A DNA stretch of 64,000 nucleotides from contig DAISGD010000003.1 of NCBI GenBank assembly GCA_036823295.1, forward strand, positions 58,174-122,173, read 5' to 3'. Source of the DNA: UBA4742 sp002403895 (GTDB lineage Bacteria > Actinomycetota > Acidimicrobiia > Acidimicrobiales > Acidimicrobilacustridaceae). The first letter of the stretch is position 1. Every line of letters begins with the position of its first letter. This document shows, piece after piece, positions 59,050-64,000 of the stretch. The notes beneath the pieces are model-generated. The model was not told the origin of the DNA. It did no database searches and saw only the letters and a list, made by a program, of their open reading frames with translations. A program made the position numbers and the translations under genes.

Positions 59050-60219
59050 TCAGGCCGGGGAGATGATGACGCACCCGTTGTGGCCGCCGAAGCCGAACGA
59101 GTTCGACAGCGTCGGGCCCGGTGTCCAGGGCCGGGCCTCGGTCACGATGTCGATGGCGGCCAGATCGGGATCGGGCTCGCCGTACCCGGCGGTGGGCGGG
59201 ATGACCCCGTGAAGTATCGACTGCACCACGGCCACCGCTTCGAGTGAGCCAGCCGCTCCCAGAGCGTGGCCGAGCACGCCCTTGACGGAGGTGACCGGCG
59301 GGCCCGGAGTCCCGAACACCTTGGCGATGGCCTCGGCCTCGGCCGCATCGTTGAGCGGTGTGGAGGTGCCGTGCGCGTTGATCTGGGCGATGTCGGCGGG
59401 TACCAGCCCGGCGTCGAGCAGGGCGAGTTCCATGCAGGCGATGGCCCCGGCGCCGCCGGGTGCCGGGGCCGTGATGTGGTGAGCGTCGGCGGTGCTGGCT
59501 GCGCCCACGACCTCAGCCAGGATGGTGGCCCCCCGAGCGGTGGCCGTGTCCCAGTCCTCGAGCACCAGGGCGCCGGCCCCTTCGGCGATCACGAAGCCGT
59601 CTCGGCGCAAGTCGAAGGGGCGGGACACGCCGACGGTGGACAGCGCCGTCATGTTGGCGAAGCCCTGGGTGCCCACCGGGGTCATGGCTGCCTCGGAGCT
59701 CCCGGTGAGCACCGCGTCGCACCGACCGGTGGCGATCATGCGGGCGGCGTTGCCCACCGAGTGGGTCCCTGCCGCGCAGGCAGTCACAATGGTCTCACAC
59801 GGCCCCTGCCAGCCGTGACGCATGGAGATTGCTGCCGCTCCGGCGTTCGCCATCATCATGGGAACGAGGAAGGGCGATACCCGCCGAGGCCCCTTCTCGT
59901 GGAACGTGAGGATCTGCTCTTCCAGCGTGCTGAGCCCGCCGACGCCCGTACCGAAGATTACGCCCCGACGTAGCGGGTCGGCCGTAAGCTCGCCGGCCTG
60001 GTCCAGCGCCATCTGGGCTGCGGCCAGGGCGAACTGGGCGAAGCGGTCGGTGCGTCGGGCCTCCTTGACGTTGTCGAAGTAGGGCGCGGGATCGAAATCG
60101 GCGATAGCCCGGCTGCCTTCGGGTGCGGCGGACAGCAGACCATCCCAGAACGCCTCGGCCCCGGTGCCACAACGGGCCACGGCCCCGAGGCCGGTGACAG
60201 CGACGCGGCGCCCGTCCAT
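59050..60219 (-). CDS. fabF: Beta-ketoacyl-ACP synthase II
   Basis: A 389-residue elongating condensing enzyme of type II fatty-acid synthesis. The catalytic triad is Cys148 in VTACAAGTHSVGNA, His283 in INAHGTSTPLND and His318 in VLGHALGAAG. The N-terminus MDGRRVAVTGLGAVARCG and C-terminal NSFGFGGHNGCVII are typical. Its ATG shares a base with the acpP stop (TGATG), so ACP and FabF are coupled. It ends the minus-strand fab operon. Confidence 0.96.
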   Translation of the reverse strand: MDGRRVAVTGLGAVARCGTGAEAFWDGLLSAAPEGSRAIADFDPAPYFDNVKEARRTDRFAQFALAAAQMALDQAGELTADPLRRGVIFGTGVGGLSTLEEQILTFHEKGPRRVSPFLVPMMMANAGAAAISMRHGWQGPCETIVTACAAGTHSVGNAARMIATGRCDAVLTGSSEAAMTPVGTQGFANMTALSTVGVSRPFDLRRDGFVIAEGAGALVLEDWDTATARGATILAEVVGAASTADAHHITAPAPGGAGAIACMELALLDAGLVPADIAQINAHGTSTPLNDAAEAEAIAKVFGTPGPPVTSVKGVLGHALGAAGSLEAVAVVQSILHGVIPPTAGYGEPDPDLAAIDIVTEARPWTPGPTLSNSFGFGGHNGCVIISPA

Positions 60220-60458
60220 CAGAGCTTCGAGGTGACCAGGGTCAGGGCCTGGCCGACGGTCTCGATGCCATCCAGCTCTTCTTCGTCGACGGTCACGTCG
60301 AACTCCTCTTCGAGCGCCATGACCAGTTCGACGAGGTCGAGGCTGTCGGCGTCGAGGTCGTCGCCGAACCTGGCGTCGACGGTGACCTTGGCCGGGTCCA
60401 CGGCCAGGACCTCGACTGCGCACTTCTTGAACCGTTCGAAATTGGCATCATCGCTCAC
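60219..60458 (-). CDS. acpP: Acyl carrier protein
   Basis: A 79-residue ACP carrying the growing acyl chain on phosphopantetheine at Ser39 in DLDADSLDLVELVMALEEEF. Strongly acidic, four-helix layout, ending IETVGQALTLV. It lies between fabG (146 bases upstream) and fabF (overlapping). The 146-base gap before it may contain its own promoter. Confidence 0.97.
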   Translation of the reverse strand: MSDDANFERFKKCAVEVLAVDPAKVTVDARFGDDLDADSLDLVELVMALEEEFDVTVDEEELDGIETVGQALTLVTSKL

Positions 60459-60604
60459 TCGGGGTGCTCCGTTCTCAGAGGGAAAGGTTGGGGTTGCGGA
60501 TCGGTGGGTAAGCGATCGGGTGGCTCGACCCGACCTGGGTCGGGGACGATTCCAGCGCCGCGACGGTAGCGCCTCGGGGCCGTGGGCGACGTGCTGACGG
60601 CGGC

Positions 60605-61324
60605 TCAGGTGGGTCCCATGCCCAGGCCCCCGTCGACGGGTACCACGGCCCCCGTGATGTAGCCGGCGGCATCGGAGGCGAGGAACGCCACCGTGGCGGC
60701 CACCTCCTGCGGGCTGCCGAAGCGTCCGAGGGGCACCGCGTCGGTGATGGCGGTCTGGCGGTCCTCGCCCAGGGCGGCAGTCATCTCGGTGGTGATCGGC
60801 CCGGGAGCCACCACGTTCACGGTGATGGACCGTGAAGCGAACTCGCGGGCCAGTGAGCGGGCCAGTCCCACCAGCCCCGCCTTCGAGGCCGAATAGTTGG
60901 CCTGGCCAGCCTGACCGGTGGAACCCACCACCGAGGAGATGAAGATGATGCGCCCGAAGCGAGCCCGCATCATCTTCTGTATGGCCCGCTTGGCTACCCG
61001 GAACCCGCCGGTGAGGTTGGTGTCGAGCACGGCGGAAAAGGAGTCGTCGCCCATGCGCAGCACCAACCCATCGTCGGTGATGCCGGCGTTGGAGATGAGG
61101 ACCTCGACCGGTCCCAGCTCCTCCTCGATGCGGGTGAAGGCGGCGGCCACCTGCTCGGTGTCGGTCACGTCACAGGTGACGCACAGCAGACCGACAGCGT
61201 CGTCGCCGGACGGGGGCGCCGACCGGTAGGTGATGGCCACCTGGTTGCCGGCATCGGCGAAGGCCCGGGCGCAGGCCAGACCGATGCCACGGGCACCACC
61301 GGTCACCAGGACGACTCTGCTCAT
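60605..61324 (-). CDS. fabG: 3-Oxoacyl-ACP reductase
   Basis: A 239-residue SDR reductase using NADPH. The nucleotide motif is VLVTGGARGIGLACARAFA, NNAG-type ISNAGITDDG, and the catalytic Ser131, Tyr144 and Lys148 lie in FISSVVGSTGQAGQ and ANYSASKAG; the C-terminus ends ITGAVVPVDGGLGMG. Position between fabH (overlap ATGA) and acpP makes the FabG assignment firm compared with generic SDRs. Confidence 0.94.
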   Translation of the reverse strand: MSRVVLVTGGARGIGLACARAFADAGNQVAITYRSAPPSGDDAVGLLCVTCDVTDTEQVAAAFTRIEEELGPVEVLISNAGITDDGLVLRMGDDSFSAVLDTNLTGGFRVAKRAIQKMMRARFGRIIFISSVVGSTGQAGQANYSASKAGLVGLARSLAREFASRSITVNVVAPGPITTEMTAALGEDRQTAITDAVPLGRFGSPQEVAATVAFLASDAAGYITGAVVPVDGGLGMGPT

Positions 61325-62295
61325 GGAGACACCTCGGGGTCAGGGGCGGTTCCGGTTGTTCCGGCGGGCACGCTCCAGCGCACGAGGGCGCTGGCCACGC
61401 TCATGCCCGCGCCGAACCCCGCGAGGAGCACGAGGTCACCGGGGCTGAGCCGGCCTTCGTCGGCGGCCTCGGCCAGCGCCAGTGGGATCGACGCCGCGCT
61501 GGTGTTGCCGTGGTGGTCGAGCGTGACCACGGTCCGATCGAGCGGGATGTCGAGGCGGCTGCAGACGGCGTCGACGATGCGGACGTTGGCCTGGTGGGGC
61601 ACGAACAAGGCCACCTCCTCGGAGCTCACCTGCGCCCGTGCCAGCGTTCGCTGGGCCGAGTCGACAGTCGAGCGCACGGCTCGGCGGAAGACCTCTCGAC
61701 CGTCCATCTGGATGAATCCCCCGATGTCGGCCTGCAGCAGGTGGCGGGCGGAACCGTCATTGTCGAGGTCGAACGCAATGAGGTCGCCCGGGCCTTCGGT
61801 CGCTTCGACCACGATGGCCCCGGCGCCGTCAGCGAACAGGATGGCGGTCGACCGGTCGTCCCAATCGACGATGGTGCTCATGGTGTCGGCCCCGATGAGT
61901 AGCAGCCGGTCCGTCCCGGTGGCCAGCAGCCCGGCGGCGGTCACCAGGCCGTAGACGAACCCGGCGCACACCGCGTTCACGTCCATGGCGCCGCCGCTGA
62001 TGGCGAGCGCGTCCTGCACGGTGGCCGCAGTAGCCGGCAGGACCTGGTCGGGCGTGCACGTGGCCACCACCACCATTCCCACGCTGGCGGGGTCGACCTC
62101 GGCGCGAGCGAGGGCCAACCGTCCGGCCTCGATGGCCAGCGCCGAGGTGGTGCTGCCCACCCGTCGCTCACGGATGCCGGTGCGCTCGGTGATCCAGGCG
62201 TCGGTGGTGTCGAGGGTGGCTTCCAGATCGGCGTTGGTGACCGTCTTGTCGGGGAGCGCGGCCCCCCAGCCGCTGATGCGCAAGCCGCGCATCAA
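61321..62295 (-). CDS. fabH: Beta-ketoacyl-ACP synthase III
   Basis: A 324-residue initiating condensing enzyme joining an acyl-CoA primer to malonyl-ACP. The catalytic triad is Cys110 in VNAVCAGFVYGL, His234 in FVPHQANVRI and Asn264 in HHGNTSAASIPLAL. DTTDAWITERTGIRERR is the standard N-terminal motif. It overlaps fabD and fabG by four bases on either side. Whether it takes branched primers cannot be told. Confidence 0.95.
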   Translation of the reverse strand: MMRGLRISGWGAALPDKTVTNADLEATLDTTDAWITERTGIRERRVGSTTSALAIEAGRLALARAEVDPASVGMVVVATCTPDQVLPATAATVQDALAISGGAMDVNAVCAGFVYGLVTAAGLLATGTDRLLLIGADTMSTIVDWDDRSTAILFADGAGAIVVEATEGPGDLIAFDLDNDGSARHLLQADIGGFIQMDGREVFRRAVRSTVDSAQRTLARAQVSSEEVALFVPHQANVRIVDAVCSRLDIPLDRTVVTLDHHGNTSAASIPLALAEAADEGRLSPGDLVLLAGFGAGMSVASALVRWSVPAGTTGTAPDPEVSP

Positions 62296-63467
62296 TGCAC
62301 CCGAAGCCAGGCGATGGGCTCGCGGCTGGTGACCCGCTCACCCTCGTCGGTCAGCATGCCCATGATCACGCCGGCGAAGGGCGAATAGACGGGGGCATCG
62401 CCGACGCTCCCGAGGACGTCGCCGGCGGCCACCGTGGTGCCGGATCCGACGCTCTCGGCCTGATGGAACACGCCGGCCGCCGGGCTGACCACGATCCGTT
62501 CCGTGGCGAACAGGTGCTCGCCCTCGTGCGCGCCCACCGCGGACGAGCCCGGGGCCGCCAAGGTCTCGATGAGGCGGTCCAGTTCGGTGGGGGTGGAGAC
62601 CGCCAGGGTGCGGGCGCCGGTCACCGTCCGCTTGGCCATGCTGGTGAGGACGCCGCCCGGGCCGAGCTCCACGAAGGTGGTCACGCCCGCCTCTTCCAGG
62701 TTGTGGAGGGTCTGGCGCCACAGCACCGGACTGCACAGCTGGGCGCCGAGCAGGCCGGCCCACTCGTCGCCGCCGGTGTGGGGCCGTGCGTCCACGTTGG
62801 CGTATACCGGCAGCTCGGGCGCCCGGAGGTCGACACCGGCCAGCGCAGCCCGCAGCCGTTCGCGGGCGGGCGCCATGAACGGCGTGTGGAACGCACCGCT
62901 GACCGCCATCGACAAGATCCGCTTGGCTCCCAGGTCCTTGGCCGCGGCCGAGGCGCCGTCCACCCCGTCGGGGGATCCGGCGATGACCACCTGGCCGGGG
63001 GCGTTGTAGTTGGCGACCCACACGTCCTCGTCGGTGCGGGCGCAGGCCATCTGGACGAGGTCGTCGTCCAGTCCGAGTACGGCGGCCATGGTGCCCTCGC
63101 GCTCGGTGGCGGCGGATTGCATGGCCTCACCCCGCTCGGCCACCAGGCGGACCCCGTCTTCGAAGGCCAGAGCGCCGGACGCGACCAGGGCGGTGTACTC
63201 GCCGAGGCTGTGACCCGCCACCATCGAGGGGTCGACGCCGAGACGCTCGACCGCGTCGAGGACGACGAGGCTGGCCACGAACGTGGAGAGCTGAGCGTTG
63301 CGGGTGGCCTTCAGCTCGTCGGCGTCGGCGTGGAGGAGCAGGTGGGCGACATCACGACCGGCCGCCGCGCTCGCTTCGTCGACCAGCTCCCACGAAGGGT
63401 GGTCGGTCCAGGCATCCCCCATGGCCCGCTTCTGTGAGCCTTGCCCGGGGAAGGTGAACGAGATCAT
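62292..63467 (-). CDS. fabD: Malonyl-CoA:ACP transacylase fused to a biotinyl/lipoyl-like domain
   Basis: Residues 1 to ~305 are FabD, moving malonyl from CoA to ACP: FPGQGSQ, nucleophile Ser87 in VAGHSLGEYTALVASGALAF, His194 in SGAFHTPFMAPA, and ELGPGGVLTSMAKR. Residues ~322-391 are an added domain with the two-fold hammerhead pattern of biotinyl/lipoyl carriers (VVSPAAGVF ... GDVLGSVGD and VYSPFAGVIMGMLTDEG), but where the biotin or lipoate lysine motif AMKM would be it has GSVGDAP, so it cannot be modified. The protein is 391 residues versus ~300-310 usual. It opens the operon after a GGAGGGG box. Confidence 0.93.
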   Translation of the reverse strand: MISFTFPGQGSQKRAMGDAWTDHPSWELVDEASAAAGRDVAHLLLHADADELKATRNAQLSTFVASLVVLDAVERLGVDPSMVAGHSLGEYTALVASGALAFEDGVRLVAERGEAMQSAATEREGTMAAVLGLDDDLVQMACARTDEDVWVANYNAPGQVVIAGSPDGVDGASAAAKDLGAKRILSMAVSGAFHTPFMAPARERLRAALAGVDLRAPELPVYANVDARPHTGGDEWAGLLGAQLCSPVLWRQTLHNLEEAGVTTFVELGPGGVLTSMAKRTVTGARTLAVSTPTELDRLIETLAAPGSSAVGAHEGEHLFATERIVVSPAAGVFHQAESVGSGTTVAAGDVLGSVGDAPVYSPFAGVIMGMLTDEGERVTSREPIAWLRVH

Positions 63468-63577
63468 GGATTGAGAGGCCCCTCCGCTGGTGTCAGGTGC
63501 TCTGACTGCGGTGGCGGCGCCGAGGTTTCAGTTTTCCGCGGAACGTTGGTGCGTGGGGTCCGGGGCTGCGTCACGGC

Positions 63578-63748
63578 TCAGGAACTGGCGCCGTACTGGG
63601 AGTCGAAGCGGCGCTGGTCGCGGCGCAGAACCTGCTCGCGGATTGCTGCGAGGAGGCCGACCAGGCCCCCGAGGATGGCCAAGCGGCGCAGCCGCCGAGC
63701 CCAGCGCGGCCGGGCCGGGGCCGACGAGGAAGACGGTGAGCGAGCCAT
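63578..63748 (-). CDS. Small single-pass membrane protein
   Basis: A 56-residue protein: a Ser/Pro/Arg-rich head (MARSPSSSSAPARPRWARRL), one helix (LAILGGLVGLLAAI) and a charged tail (REQVLRRDQRRFDSQYGASS). No named family; similar short basic single-span proteins are common in actinobacteria. Third codon positions are GC-rich. It lies 110 bases upstream of fabD on the same strand and could be cotranscribed with the fab operon. Confidence 0.6.
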   Translation of the reverse strand: MARSPSSSSAPARPRWARRLRRLAILGGLVGLLAAIREQVLRRDQRRFDSQYGASS

Positions 63749-63868
63749 CAACACCCACGCTACTGCCCGTCGTCCCGTGCCGGCGTCCCGCCCCTCCCGG
63801 CTCCCCGCCCCAGCCCGACCTCAAGAACAGCGAAAGCCGGGGGGTGGGCTCACCAAGCGGACCTTTCG

Positions 63869-63996
63869 GCAGCCAAAAAATGACACCCATGGCCACTTCT
63901 TGCAGCCAGAATCGGAGAGCATCAGAGGAGTACGAGTGCGGCGGGTGGTGTGTTCCGTCAGGACATAGGAAACGGGTCTGTCGCGTCATAGGAAAC
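63869..63996. repeat. Direct repeats resembling an insertion-sequence end
   Basis: GCAGCCA followed by an A-rich stretch occurs at 63869 and 63902, and ATAGGAAAC occurs at 63965 and 63988, 23 bases apart, each after a GTC. The local sequence is less GC-rich than the rest of the window and has no coding character. Several direct repeats near an end are typical of IS21-type elements, so an element may begin at or beyond the right edge; no transposase is visible here. Confidence 0.4.
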
Positions 63997-64000
63997 CCGC

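Noticed and set aside
62292..62502. FabD C-terminal domain as a functional biotin or lipoyl acceptor
   Set aside because: The hairpin lysine of the AMKM-type motif is missing.
1..64000. tRNA, rRNA, CRISPR arrays or prophage
   Set aside because: No tRNA arm patterns, rRNA-like sequence, regularly spaced repeats or phage structural genes were seen by eye.

Overview
The window is a high-GC chromosomal segment with densely packed, strongly G/C-ending codons. A mycothiol synthase gene, a complete-looking menaquinone block, the remnant of an F420-type flavin oxidoreductase and TANNNT-type -10 boxes all point to an Actinomycetota genome, most plausibly class Acidimicrobiia. That class call is an inference from gene content and style; no rRNA gene is present. 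Almost everything is core metabolism. I found no tRNA or rRNA gene, no CRISPR array, no phage block and no complete insertion sequence.

Layout. 1-6.7 kb: the end of an SDR oxidoreductase, a DUF1800/DUF1501 exported-protein pair, then ApbE flavin transferase, a ferric-reductase-like membrane protein and a Thr/Ala-rich anchored protein, followed by a secreted beta-barrel-like protein. 6.7-14.8 kb: an MmcQ/YjbR protein and the menaquinone genes menE, menB-menA, menH, menD, menF-menG on alternating strands (menC is not in the window). 14.9-24.9 kb: an Eis-like acetyltransferase, a site-2 protease, an acyl-CoA dehydrogenase, a divergent MMPL transporter/TetR pair, an acyl-CoA ligase, a decayed LLM oxidoreductase and a MaoC hydratase. 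24.9-28.9 kb: a sugar nucleotidyltransferase, rlmN, mshD, nth, and a candidate small RNA. 29-45.5 kb: an actinobacterial-style his-trp supercluster, hisDCBHAF ... hisI-trpE ... trpC-trpF-trpBA, interrupted by a hydrolase/GroES divergon, ygfZ, a two-component system, a J-domain membrane protein and an ABM-domain protein. 45.5-50.2 kb: membrane proteins, a histidine phosphatase, AMP nucleosidase and an unknown protein. 50.2-57.2 kb: a minus-strand Atu/Liu-type operon (carboxyltransferase, biotin carboxylase, AtuA, acyl-CoA dehydrogenase) for leucine or acyclic-terpenoid acyl-CoA breakdown. 57.4-63.8 kb: HU, peroxiredoxin and a FabZ-like dehydratase on the plus strand, then the minus-strand FAS II operon fabD-fabH-fabG-acpP-fabF preceded by a small membrane protein. 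The last 130 bases carry repeats resembling an insertion-sequence end.

Points that stand out: FabD is fused to a biotinyl/lipoyl-like hammerhead domain lacking the modifiable lysine; a three-hairpin RNA candidate with a UUCG-capped terminator follows nth; a perfect 52-bp palindrome lies inside the acetyltransferase reading frame and has a relative in the Atu operon; another short dispersed palindromic repeat occurs at three gene ends; and 21 genes have a TANNNT box 6-9 nt before the start codon, the layout of leaderless transcripts, including a divergent pair that shares one palindromic -10 box. I did not find a clearly new multi-gene system; the ApbE/ferric-reductase/Thr-rich trio is the nearest to an unexplained module.
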